A model generated the notes under the pieces. It saw nothing but the letters and a program-made list of their open reading frames with translations, did no database searches and was not told the DNA's origin. 24,652 bases of DNA, taken from positions 1 through 24,652 of the forward strand of contig CALEKY010000056.1 in assembly GCA_937902995.1 (NCBI GenBank), given 5' to 3'. The stretch comes from an uncultured Sinobacteraceae bacterium. Its GTDB lineage: Bacteria > Pseudomonadota > Gammaproteobacteria > Steroidobacterales > Steroidobacteraceae. The position numbers and the translations under genes were made by a program. Positions 14,798 to 21,659 of the stretch are shown in pieces; the first letter of the stretch is position 1, and each line of letters begins with the position of its first letter.

Positions 14798-15955
14798 ATG
14801 TTGGACTTCGATTTCGGGCTCGGCGACGACATCGATGCATTGCGGACGAGCATCGCACAGTTTGCCCGCGATCGTATCGCCCCCCTCGCCGCACAGATCG
14901 ATCGCGAAAACCGCTTCCCCCGGGAGCTGTGGCCCGAGCTCGGCGAGCTCGGCCTTCTGGGCATTACCGTCGAAGAGGAATACGGGGGCACCGGTCTCGG
15001 CTATCTCGCCCATGTCGTCGCCATGGAGGAAATCAGCCGCGCCTCGGCATCGATCGGCTTGTCGTACGGTGCCCATTCGAATCTGTGCGTCAATCAGCTG
15101 CGGCGCTGGGGCACGCCGGAACAGAAACGAAAGTACTTGCCAAAGCTTCTCACCGGCGAGCACGTCGGCGCGCTGGCGATGAGCGAGCCCGGCGCCGGCT
15201 CGGACGTGATCGGCATGCGCACGCGCGCCGAACGGCGCGGCGATGTGTACGTCCTGAACGGCTCGAAGATGTGGATCACGAACGGTCCGGTCGCCGATGT
15301 GTTCGTCGTCTATGCCACGCTGAACCCGGAGCTCAGCTCGCGCGGCATCACTGCGTTCATCATAGAGCGCGGCATGCCCGGATTCAGCACGGGACCGAAG
15401 CTCGACAAGCTCGGCATGCGCGGCTCAGACACCTGCGAGCTGATCTTCCAGGACTGCGAGGTTCCCGTAGAGAACGTGCTGCACAAGGAAGGGTTCGGCG
15501 CACAAGTGCTGATGAGCGGGCTCGATTACGAACGCGTGGTCCTGGCAGGCGGTCCGCTCGGCATCATGCGCGCGTGCCTCGACGCGATCCTGCCCTACGT
15601 TCACGAGCGTAAGCAGTTCGGCCGGCCGATCGGCACGTTCCAGCTCATGCAGGCCAAGATCGCAGATATGTACACCACCATGAACGCCTGCCGTGCGTAC
15701 GTCTATTCCGTCGCGCGCGCGTGCGATCGCGGGCAGATCACGCGCTTCGATGCCGCCGGCTGCATTTTGCAAGCCTCGGAAAAAGCCACGTGGATGGCGC
15801 TCGAAGCGATCCAAGCGCTCGGCGGCAACGGTTACATCAACGACTACCCGACCGGTCGCCTACTGCGCGATGCCAAGTTGTACGAGATCGGCGCCGGCAC
15901 CAGCGAGATTCGCCGCATGCTCATCGGTCGCGAGCTGTTCGAGGCCACCGCATGA
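14798..15955 (+). CDS. liuA: Isovaleryl-CoA dehydrogenase
   Basis: This FAD-dependent acyl-CoA dehydrogenase oxidises isovaleryl-CoA to 3-methylcrotonyl-CoA in leucine breakdown and passes electrons to ETF. The 385-residue protein has the isovaleryl-specific block SIGLSYGAHSNLCVNQL at 85-101. The catalytic base E245 is in the helix GLDYERVVLAGG, the position used by isovaleryl-CoA dehydrogenases rather than by medium-chain enzymes. Acyl-CoA dehydrogenase signatures include AMSEPGAGSDV, WITNGPVAD, RKQFGRPIG and QALGGNGYINDYP. The start is ATG 14798. Its stop overlaps the start of the carboxylase gene by 4 nt (ATGA), indicating an operon. The upstream palindrome suggests control by the divergent GntR protein. 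An ETF-ubiquinone oxidoreductase is encoded at the right end of the window. Confidence 0.94.
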   Translation: MLDFDFGLGDDIDALRTSIAQFARDRIAPLAAQIDRENRFPRELWPELGELGLLGITVEEEYGGTGLGYLAHVVAMEEISRASASIGLSYGAHSNLCVNQLRRWGTPEQKRKYLPKLLTGEHVGALAMSEPGAGSDVIGMRTRAERRGDVYVLNGSKMWITNGPVADVFVVYATLNPELSSRGITAFIIERGMPGFSTGPKLDKLGMRGSDTCELIFQDCEVPVENVLHKEGFGAQVLMSGLDYERVVLAGGPLGIMRACLDAILPYVHERKQFGRPIGTFQLMQAKIADMYTTMNACRAYVYSVARACDRGQITRFDAAGCILQASEKATWMALEAIQALGGNGYINDYPTGRLLRDAKLYEIGAGTSEIRRMLIGRELFEATA

Positions 15956-17556
15956 TTCCCACTCGAGTCGATCGCAACTCCGAAGCGTTTCATATCAACG
16001 ATTCGTACATGCGAGGTCTTGCCGCCGAGCTGAAGCAGCGGCTCGAGCTCGTCGCGCTCGGCGGCGGCGATGAAGCGCGTCGCAAGCACACCGAACGCGG
16101 CAAGCTCCTCGTCCGCGACCGCATTGCCGTGCTGTGCGATCCGGGTGCGCCGTTTCTCGAGCTGTCCGCGCTGGCAGCCGACGGGATGTACGACAACGGC
16201 GCACCGAGCGCGGGCATCGTGACGGGCATCGGCCGCGTGCACGGCCGCGACGTCATGATCGTTGCGAACGATGCGACGGTGAAAGGCGGCACCTATTTTC
16301 CGCTGACCGTGAAGAAACACCTGCGCGCGCAGGAAATCGCGGCCGAGAATCGTCTGCCGTGCATCTATCTCGTCGATTCGGGCGGCGCGTATCTGCCGAT
16401 GCAGGATGAAGTGTTTCCCGATCGCGATCATTTCGGGCGCATATTCTTCAATCAGGCGCGAATGTCCGCGGCCGGCATTCCGCAGATTGCCGTCGTCATG
16501 GGCTCGTGTACCGCAGGGGGCGCCTACGTGCCTGCGATGTGCGACGAGACGATCATCGTGCGCAAGCAAGGCACGATCTTTCTCGGCGGCCCTCCCCTCG
16601 TCCGCGCGGCCACCGGCGAGATCGTCGATGCGGAAACGCTCGGCGGCGGCGACGTGCACACGCGCATTTCGGGCGTGGCCGACATGCTGGCCGACAACGA
16701 CGAGCATGCATTGACGCTCGCGCGAGAAACGGTGCTGCATCTGAACGCACAGCAGCAACCCTGGCTCGAGCGCATCGAAACGCGCGAACCCGTGCATCCG
16801 ATCGAGGACCTCTACGGCATCGTGCCGCGCGACACGCGCTTTGCCTACGACGTTCGCGAAGTGATCGCCCGCATCGTCGACGCGTCGGAGTTTCACGAGT
16901 TCAAGCCTTTGTACGGCAAGACGCTGGTGTGCGGTTTTGCGCACTTGTACGGTTTTCCGGTCGCGATTCTCGCGAACAACGGCATCCTGTTCTCCGAAAG
17001 CGCGCTCAAGGGCGCGCACTTCGTGCAGCTCGCAAACCGGCGCGGCATTCCGCTCATCTTCTTGCAGAACATCACCGGGTTCATGGTCGGCAAGAAGGTC
17101 GAGCACGAAGGCATCGCGAAGAACGGCGCCAAGCTCGTAACAGCCGTTGCTTGCTCGCGCGTCCCGAAGTTCACCGTGATCATCGGCGGCTCGTTCGGCG
17201 CCGGAAACTACGCGATGTGCGGTCGCGCGTACGCACCGCGCATGCTGTGGATGTGGCCCAATGCGCGCATCTCGGTCATGGGCGGCGAACAAGCAGCTCA
17301 AGTGCTCGCTACCGTGCGTGCCGACGGTTTGAAGGCTCGCGGTCAAACCTGGGACGAGGCAGACAAGAACCGGTTCATCGCCGAGATCCGCGAGCAATAC
17401 GAGACTCAAGGCAACCCCTACTACGCGACCGCGCGATTGTGGGACGATGGCGTCATCGATCCCGTCGATACGCGTTCGGTGCTCGGCCGCGCACTAGAAG
17501 TGGCGGCCAACGGCCCCGCACCGGGCGACGAACAGTACGGCATCTTCCGGATGTAG
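15952..17556 (+). CDS. liuB: Methylcrotonyl-CoA carboxylase, beta (carboxyltransferase) subunit
   Basis: This subunit transfers carboxyl from carboxybiotin to 3-methylcrotonyl-CoA, giving 3-methylglutaconyl-CoA. The 534-residue protein is full length for the family. N-terminal carboxyltransferase blocks include VDSGGAYLPMQDEVFPD and GSCTAGGAYVPAMCDE. C-terminal blocks include FLQNITGFMVGKKVE, GGSFGAGNYAMCGRAY and WMWPNARISVMGGEQAA. The ATGA overlap with ivd fixes ATG 15952 as the start. The enzyme needs an alpha subunit with biotin carboxylase and biotin carrier domains, normally encoded in the same operon; none is present before or after it here. A geranyl-CoA carboxylase role is less likely beside isovaleryl-CoA dehydrogenase. 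Confidence 0.94.
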   Translation: MIPTRVDRNSEAFHINDSYMRGLAAELKQRLELVALGGGDEARRKHTERGKLLVRDRIAVLCDPGAPFLELSALAADGMYDNGAPSAGIVTGIGRVHGRDVMIVANDATVKGGTYFPLTVKKHLRAQEIAAENRLPCIYLVDSGGAYLPMQDEVFPDRDHFGRIFFNQARMSAAGIPQIAVVMGSCTAGGAYVPAMCDETIIVRKQGTIFLGGPPLVRAATGEIVDAETLGGGDVHTRISGVADMLADNDEHALTLARETVLHLNAQQQPWLERIETREPVHPIEDLYGIVPRDTRFAYDVREVIARIVDASEFHEFKPLYGKTLVCGFAHLYGFPVAILANNGILFSESALKGAHFVQLANRRGIPLIFLQNITGFMVGKKVEHEGIAKNGAKLVTAVACSRVPKFTVIIGGSFGAGNYAMCGRAYAPRMLWMWPNARISVMGGEQAAQVLATVRADGLKARGQTWDEADKNRFIAEIREQYETQGNPYYATARLWDDGVIDPVDTRSVLGRALEVAANGPAPGDEQYGIFRM

Positions 17557-17580
17557 CCATCGACCGAAGAGTGAACATTC

Positions 17581-18357
17581 ATGCTCGTTACGACGACACT
17601 GTCCGAGCGCGGCGTTGCCACGATCACGCTGAATCGCCCCGACAAACACAACGCCCTGGATGGCGAAACGCTGAAACAACTGCAGGCTGCGTTGCTCGAT
17701 GTCGAGCGCAATCCCGCTGCGCGCGTCGTCGTGCTCACAGGCGCAGGCAAGAGCTTTTGCGCCGGTGCAGACATCGCGCACATGCGTTCGATGCTGGGCG
17801 CATCCGAAGAGGCCAACTATGCCGATGCCCGTTTGCTGGCCGACTGCTTGCGCACGCTCGATGAGCTCGCGCTACCGGTCATCGCGCGCATCAATGGCAA
17901 CGTCTTCGGCGGCGGCGTCGGTCTCGTTGCCTGTGCCGACATCGCAATCGCGATTGCCTCGGCAACGTTTGCTCTGACAGAAGTAAGGCTCGGCATCGTG
18001 CCCGCAGCCATTTCGCCTTATGTCGTCGCCGCCATCGGCGCGCGTCAAGCAAGACGCTTGTTCCTCACGAGCGCGAGCTTCAACGGGGAGGAAGCACGCG
18101 CACTTGGACTCACGCATTTCGTGTGCACCGATGCCGAGCTCGATGCCTGCGTCGAGTCGCAAGTCGACTTGATACTGCGAGGCGGTCCGAATGCTCTGCG
18201 CGCAGCGAAACAACTCATTCGCGATGTCAGTCCGGCACGCGATCCCGGGCTCGCCGACAAAACCGCCCGCCTGCTCGCGACCTTGCGCGTCAGCCCCGAG
18301 GGCCAGGAAGGACTGAGCGCATTTCTCGAACGGCGCAAGGCGAAATGGGTGAAATGA
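17581..18357 (+). CDS. liuC: Enoyl-CoA hydratase/isomerase, probable methylglutaconyl-CoA hydratase
   Basis: This 258-residue crotonase-fold enzyme most likely hydrates 3-methylglutaconyl-CoA to HMG-CoA. The oxyanion-hole blocks are GAGKSFCAGADIAHM at 54-68 and NGNVFGGGVGL at 106-115. E134 (ALTEVRLGIVPAAISPYV) is the retained catalytic glutamate. The first hydratase glutamate position is Gly here (GGGVGL), and this pattern with TEVRLG...ISPYV is what I associate with LiuC/GnyH proteins. It begins 24 nt after the carboxylase stop. Its TGA is followed at once by heptamer array C. The expected next genes (MCC alpha, HMG-CoA lyase) are missing. The exact substrate is inferred from the operon. Confidence 0.86.
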   Translation: MLVTTTLSERGVATITLNRPDKHNALDGETLKQLQAALLDVERNPAARVVVLTGAGKSFCAGADIAHMRSMLGASEEANYADARLLADCLRTLDELALPVIARINGNVFGGGVGLVACADIAIAIASATFALTEVRLGIVPAAISPYVVAAIGARQARRLFLTSASFNGEEARALGLTHFVCTDAELDACVESQVDLILRGGPNALRAAKQLIRDVSPARDPGLADKTARLLATLRVSPEGQEGLSAFLERRKAKWVK

Positions 18358-18406
18358 GACTGAAGGCTGAAGACTGAAGGCTGAAGGCTGAAGGCTAGAG
18401 GCTGAA
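18358..18406 (+). repeat. Degenerate heptamer array C (GGCTGAA units)
   Basis: Seven uninterrupted 7-nt units (GACTGAA or GGCTGAA, one GGCTAGA) begin on the base after the liuC stop codon. Phased differently they read AGGCTGA, one or two bases from the AGGCNAC units of arrays B and D. Confidence 0.85.
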
Positions 18407-18463
18407 GGAAAGAGCGCGCATCCTCGAGCTCGACCCCTCGCTGCGACGCGTTCGCTCTCGCCG

Positions 18464-18484
18464 CTTTTCCCTCAAGGGGGAGAG
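18464..18484 (+). repeat. REP-like stem-loop
   Basis: CTTTTCCCT (18464-18472) can pair with GGGGGAGAG (18476-18484) through a CAA loop, using G-U pairs. The CCCTCAAGGGGGAGAGG core resembles short intergenic repeats common in proteobacterial genomes. Only one copy is seen in this window. Confidence 0.4.
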
Positions 18485-18492
18485 GCAAATTC

Positions 18493-18507
18493 GCGCGCTC
18501 CGCGCGC
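18493..18507. repeat. GCGCGC palindrome next to array D
   Basis: GCGCGC (18493-18498) and GCGCGC (18502-18507) are separated by TCC and can form a 6-bp hairpin. It lies 2 nt before heptamer array D, similar to the hairpin/array pairing at 1506-1572. Confidence 0.45.
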
Positions 18508-18509
18508 AC

Positions 18510-18537
18510 GGCTGTGGACTGTCGCCTGTGGCCTGCC
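18510..18537 (-). repeat. Degenerate heptamer array D
   Basis: Four 7-nt units (GGCTGTG, GACTGTC, GCCTGTG, GCCTGCC) are in phase. On the minus strand they follow AGGCNAC or AGTCCAC, like array B. Its orientation is opposite to array C. Confidence 0.6.
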
Positions 18538-18555
18538 ACCGGGGTCGGCAGCCCT

Positions 18556-18584
18556 TTGTGCATTGCAAAAGAAGCGGCTAACAT
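18556..18584 (+). promoter_or_regulatory. Putative promoter of the first SDR gene
   Basis: TTGTGC (18556-18561), a 17-nt spacer and TAACAT (18579-18584) give a sigma-70-like pair with 3 and 4 of 6 consensus bases. The implied transcript start is about 20-25 nt before ATG 18614, next to GGGGA at 18604-18608. A separate promoter would explain the 256-nt gap after liuC. Confidence 0.3.
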
Positions 18585-18613
18585 CCGGCGCCCTTCTTTT
18601 TTCGGGGAATACA

Positions 18614-19375
18614 ATGCAACTCAACGGCAAAGTCGCCGTCATCACGGGCGGCGGTCGCGGAATCGGTCGGGCGATGGCGCTGGCGTTCGCCCAAAAAGGC
18701 GCGCACGTGGCAGCGCTGGACTTGAACGAAAAAGATCTCGACACGACGGTGCGCGAATGCCGCGCCTTGGGCGTACGCGCAGAAGCGTACATCTGTAACG
18801 TCGCCGTCGAGGATGCAGTCAGCTCGACGCTCGACCGGGTCGTGAACGATTTCGGCCGACTCGATGTCATGGCCAACAACGCCGGCATCACCAAGGACGC
18901 TTTGCTGGTCAAGGTGCAGGACGGCAAGGTCGTCAACAAGATGTCGCTGCAGCAATGGCAGGCCGTCATCGACGTGAATCTGACCGGCGTGTTCCTCGGC
19001 GGACGGGAAGCTGCGGCGCGTATGATCGAGCTCGGTAACGGCGGTGTCATCATCAACACATCGAGCATCTCGCGAGCCGGCAACATGGGCCAAACCAACT
19101 ACTCCGCCGCCAAAGCCGGTGTAGTTGCGATGACCACGGTCTGGGCAAAGGAGCTGGCGCGCTACGGCATTCGGGTCGGCGCGATCGCCCCGGGCTTCAC
19201 ACGCACCGAGATCCTCGATTCAATGCGGCCCGAGATGATCGAGAAGATGGTTGCCGCGGTGCCGCTGAAGCGCATGGCGGAACCGGCCGAAATGGCTCAT
19301 GCAGCCATCTTCATCGCCGAGAACGATTACTTCTCCGGGCGCGTCATCGAAGTCGACGGCGCGCAGCGGCTCTAG
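18614..19375 (+). CDS. Short-chain dehydrogenase/reductase, FabG-like
   Basis: This 253-residue Rossmann-fold oxidoreductase is of the classical SDR type. The cofactor motif is TGGGRGIG at 11-18, NNAG is at 88-91, and the catalytic set is S150/S151, Y163 and K167 (NYSAAKAG). D36 (ALDLN) after the second strand favours NAD(H). The C-terminal block YFSGRVIEVDGAQRL is typical of FabG/PhaB relatives. I chose ATG 18614 with GGGGA upstream; a longer frame to 18563 would include the promoter-like sequence. Annotated relatives are usually called 3-oxoacyl-ACP reductase, but this gene lies outside any fatty-acid synthesis cluster. A 3-hydroxyacyl-CoA or acetoacetyl-CoA reductase is equally plausible next to the acyl-CoA genes. 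A second SDR gene follows 56 nt later. Confidence 0.85.
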   Translation: MQLNGKVAVITGGGRGIGRAMALAFAQKGAHVAALDLNEKDLDTTVRECRALGVRAEAYICNVAVEDAVSSTLDRVVNDFGRLDVMANNAGITKDALLVKVQDGKVVNKMSLQQWQAVIDVNLTGVFLGGREAAARMIELGNGGVIINTSSISRAGNMGQTNYSAAKAGVVAMTTVWAKELARYGIRVGAIAPGFTRTEILDSMRPEMIEKMVAAVPLKRMAEPAEMAHAAIFIAENDYFSGRVIEVDGAQRL

Positions 19376-19431
19376 CGGGCGCCCTCGGTACCGAAGCGCC
19401 CGTTCGTTCAGACACGCAGTGAGGACATCGA

Positions 19432-20199
19432 ATGAAACTCAATGAAGTTCGCGCGGTTATCACGGGTGGGGCCTCGGGCCTCGGCAATGCAGTCGCCGCG
19501 AAGCTCGTCGCCGCCGGCGCACAAGTCACTTTGTTGGATGTGAACGCGGCTGGAGGAGAAGCAGCCGCGAAAGCCTTGGGCGCATCGGCCCGCTTCAAGC
19601 ACGTCGACGTAACGAACGAAGCCGCGGTGAACGCCGCGCTCGACGCAGCGAAGTCGGAAATGGGCGGACTGAATCTCGCGGTGAACTGCGCGGGCATCGG
19701 TCATCCGCGCCGGATCGTCAACAAGGAAGGCGCAATGCCGGGCGAGCTGTTCCGCAAAGTCGTGGAAGTGAACCTCGTCGGCACGCTGCTCGTGTCGAAG
19801 GCGGCGGCCGCATTGATGCAGCAGAACGCCCCGAACGATGAAGGCGAACGCGGCTTGATCGTCATGACCGCATCGGTCGCCGCATTCGACGGCCAGATCG
19901 GTCAAGTGGCCTACTCTGCATCCAAAGGCGGCATCGTCGGCATGACGTTGCCGATGGCGCGCGATCTCGCCGGCCTCGGCATCCGCGTCATGACGATTGC
20001 TCCCGGCGTGTTCAAGACGCCGATGGTCGCAGCGCTCCCTCAGGAAGCTCAGGACTCGCTCGGCAAACAAGTGCCGTTCCCGCCGCGCCTCGGCCGTCCT
20101 GAGGAATACGCCGCGCTGGTCGCGCACATCTGCGAGAACGTGATGCTGAACGGCGAGTGCATCCGTCTCGACGGCGCGATCCGCATGGCGCCGAAATAA
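19432..20199 (+). CDS. SDR-type 3-hydroxyacyl-CoA dehydrogenase (HSD10-like)
   Basis: This 255-residue SDR resembles type II 3-hydroxyacyl-CoA dehydrogenases such as HSD17B10, which oxidise 2-methyl-3-hydroxybutyryl-CoA in isoleucine breakdown and straight-chain 3-hydroxyacyl-CoAs. The cofactor motif is TGGASGLG at 11-18, and D36 (LLDVN) indicates NAD. NCAGIG at 85-90 replaces NNAG, as in that subfamily. The catalytic residues are S148, Y161 and K165 (YSASKGG). The stretch PFPPRLGRPEEYAALV and the ending NGECIRLDGAIRMAPK are characteristic of the HSD10 group. The insertion at 95-108 (NKEGAMPGELFRKV) and ALMQQNAPNDEGERGLIV also match it. It is 56 nt after the other SDR gene and 32 nt before the M16 pair. 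The assignment to isoleucine is inferred from family and neighbours. Confidence 0.87.
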   Translation: MKLNEVRAVITGGASGLGNAVAAKLVAAGAQVTLLDVNAAGGEAAAKALGASARFKHVDVTNEAAVNAALDAAKSEMGGLNLAVNCAGIGHPRRIVNKEGAMPGELFRKVVEVNLVGTLLVSKAAAALMQQNAPNDEGERGLIVMTASVAAFDGQIGQVAYSASKGGIVGMTLPMARDLAGLGIRVMTIAPGVFKTPMVAALPQEAQDSLGKQVPFPPRLGRPEEYAALVAHICENVMLNGECIRLDGAIRMAPK

Positions 20200-20231
20200 T
20201 CGATTCGCAGCCGCCGGCTTCGGGAAACGCC

Positions 20232-21659
20232 ATGAACAGCATTCGCAATTGGATCTGCATCGTCGCCGCCGCCATGCTCGGTGCATGTGCGGCGCCGACG
20301 AGCGTAGAGGCACCTTCCGCAGCCGCGCCGACTGCAAGCACGACACCCGCGGCGCTCAACATTCCCGTGGAGTACTACCGGCTGCGCAACGGATTGCGCG
20401 TCGTGCTGAGCGAAGATCGTTCCGTGCCGGTCGCGACGATCGGCGTCTACTACAACATCGGCTTTCGTATCGAACCCAAGGATCGCACGGGATTCGCGCA
20501 TCTGTTCGAGCATCTGATGTTCCAAGGTTCGAAGAACCTGCCGAAGGGCGAATTCTTCAAGACCGTCCAAGGTCTCGGCGGCCAGCTCAACGGCTCCACG
20601 CGTTTCGATTTCACCAATTACTACGAAGCGTTTCCGTCGAACGCGCTCGAAACGATGCTGTGGGCCGAAGCCGACCGGATGCGCAGCCTCGAGATCACGC
20701 AAGAGAACCTCGTCAACCAGCAAGGCGTCGTCAAAGAAGAAGTGAAAGTGAACGTCTTGAACCGGCCGTACGGCGGATTCCCGTGGCTGCAACTGCCGCA
20801 GGTCGCCAACGTGAACTGGTACAACGCGCACAACTTCTACGGTGACTTGGAAGACATCGATGCGGCAACGCTCGATGAAGCGCGAGCATTCTTCGAAGCC
20901 TACTATCCGCCGAACAATGCCGTACTGGTCGTCGCCGGCGATTTCGACAGAGATCAGACCAAACGCTGGATCGAGCAATACTTCGGCTCGATCCCTGCCC
21001 GGCCCGTACCGCCTCTGCCGGACATTTCGGAGCCGAAACAAACAGCCGAGAAGCGCGTGACCCAAAAGGATCCGCTCGCACCGCGACCGGCGCTTGCGCT
21101 CGCCTATCACGTCCCGCCGCGCTGGACGCCGGAGCATTTCGCGTTCGGACTCATCGACGAGATTCTCTTGCAAGGCGAGGCCTCACGATTGCACCGCGAC
21201 CTCGTACAGCGGCGCGGGTACACCGACCAGGTCTTCGGCGGCATCAACCTGCTCGGCAACATGTTCAATTACAACGGTCCGATGCTGTGGGCGGCCGCGC
21301 TTCTGCACGACCCGGCAACGTCGCGCGACGACATCCTCGCTGCCATCGACGAGAACATCGAACGCATTCGCACTGAACCGGTCACGCAAGAGGAGCTGGA
21401 TCGCGCCCGCCGTAAGATTCGCGCTGAGCTCTACGATCTCGTCGGCTCGAGCACGAAACTCGGTCTCGTCGATCTGCTCGCGTGTTTCGCGCTATTCGAC
21501 GACGACCCGGCGCGCATCAATCGCATCGAGGAAGAGTTCGCCAAGGTCACGCCTGAGCTGATTCAACGAACTGCACAGGAATATCTGCGCCGCGAGAACC
21601 GCACCGTTCTGTTCCTCGAACCGGGTACCGGCGCTGCAAGTGGAGCGAACGCACCATGA
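20232..21659 (+). CDS. M16B family zinc metallopeptidase, lipoprotein (catalytic partner)
   Basis: This 475-residue predicted lipoprotein has the lipobox LGAC with C19 after a hydrophobic signal, and a low-complexity Ala/Thr/Pro linker to about 42. The first peptidase half carries the inverted zinc motif H90-L-F-E93-H94 (AHLFEHLMFQGS), with the third ligand at about E169/E170 (VVKEEVKVN). The second M16 half covers about 240-450. ATG 20232 is chosen because it begins the lipoprotein signal; a longer frame to 20157 overlaps the SDR gene. Its stop overlaps the next gene by 4 nt, and that gene encodes a related protein without the zinc motif. The two probably form a clam-shaped heterodimer in the cell envelope, like processing-peptidase or PqqL-type pairs. 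The substrate is unknown. Confidence 0.9.
   Translation: MNSIRNWICIVAAAMLGACAAPTSVEAPSAAAPTASTTPAALNIPVEYYRLRNGLRVVLSEDRSVPVATIGVYYNIGFRIEPKDRTGFAHLFEHLMFQGSKNLPKGEFFKTVQGLGGQLNGSTRFDFTNYYEAFPSNALETMLWAEADRMRSLEITQENLVNQQGVVKEEVKVNVLNRPYGGFPWLQLPQVANVNWYNAHNFYGDLEDIDAATLDEARAFFEAYYPPNNAVLVVAGDFDRDQTKRWIEQYFGSIPARPVPPLPDISEPKQTAEKRVTQKDPLAPRPALALAYHVPPRWTPEHFAFGLIDEILLQGEASRLHRDLVQRRGYTDQVFGGINLLGNMFNYNGPMLWAAALLHDPATSRDDILAAIDENIERIRTEPVTQEELDRARRKIRAELYDLVGSSTKLGLVDLLACFALFDDDPARINRIEEEFAKVTPELIQRTAQEYLRRENRTVLFLEPGTGAASGANAP

Larger units (their letters stand above)
18407..18613. other. Spacer after array C with palindromes
   Basis: No coding frame is supported here. After array C come about 55 unremarkable bases, a G-U rich stem-loop (18464-18484), a GCGCGC palindrome (18493-18507), heptamer array D (18510-18537) and the proposed promoter of the next gene. 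The spacer separates the liu genes from the first SDR gene. Confidence 0.6.

Noticed and set aside
15844..17409. A 521-residue open frame on the minus strand opposite the MCC beta gene
   Set aside because: It lies fully antisense to a clear, conserved carboxyltransferase gene. Its translation is Arg/His/Asp-rich without domains, as expected when high-GC codon use leaves the complementary frame free of stops.
20049..21173. A 374-residue minus-strand frame opposite the M16 peptidase gene
   Set aside because: Antisense shadow; no motif, and it would overlap both the SDR and M16 coding regions.
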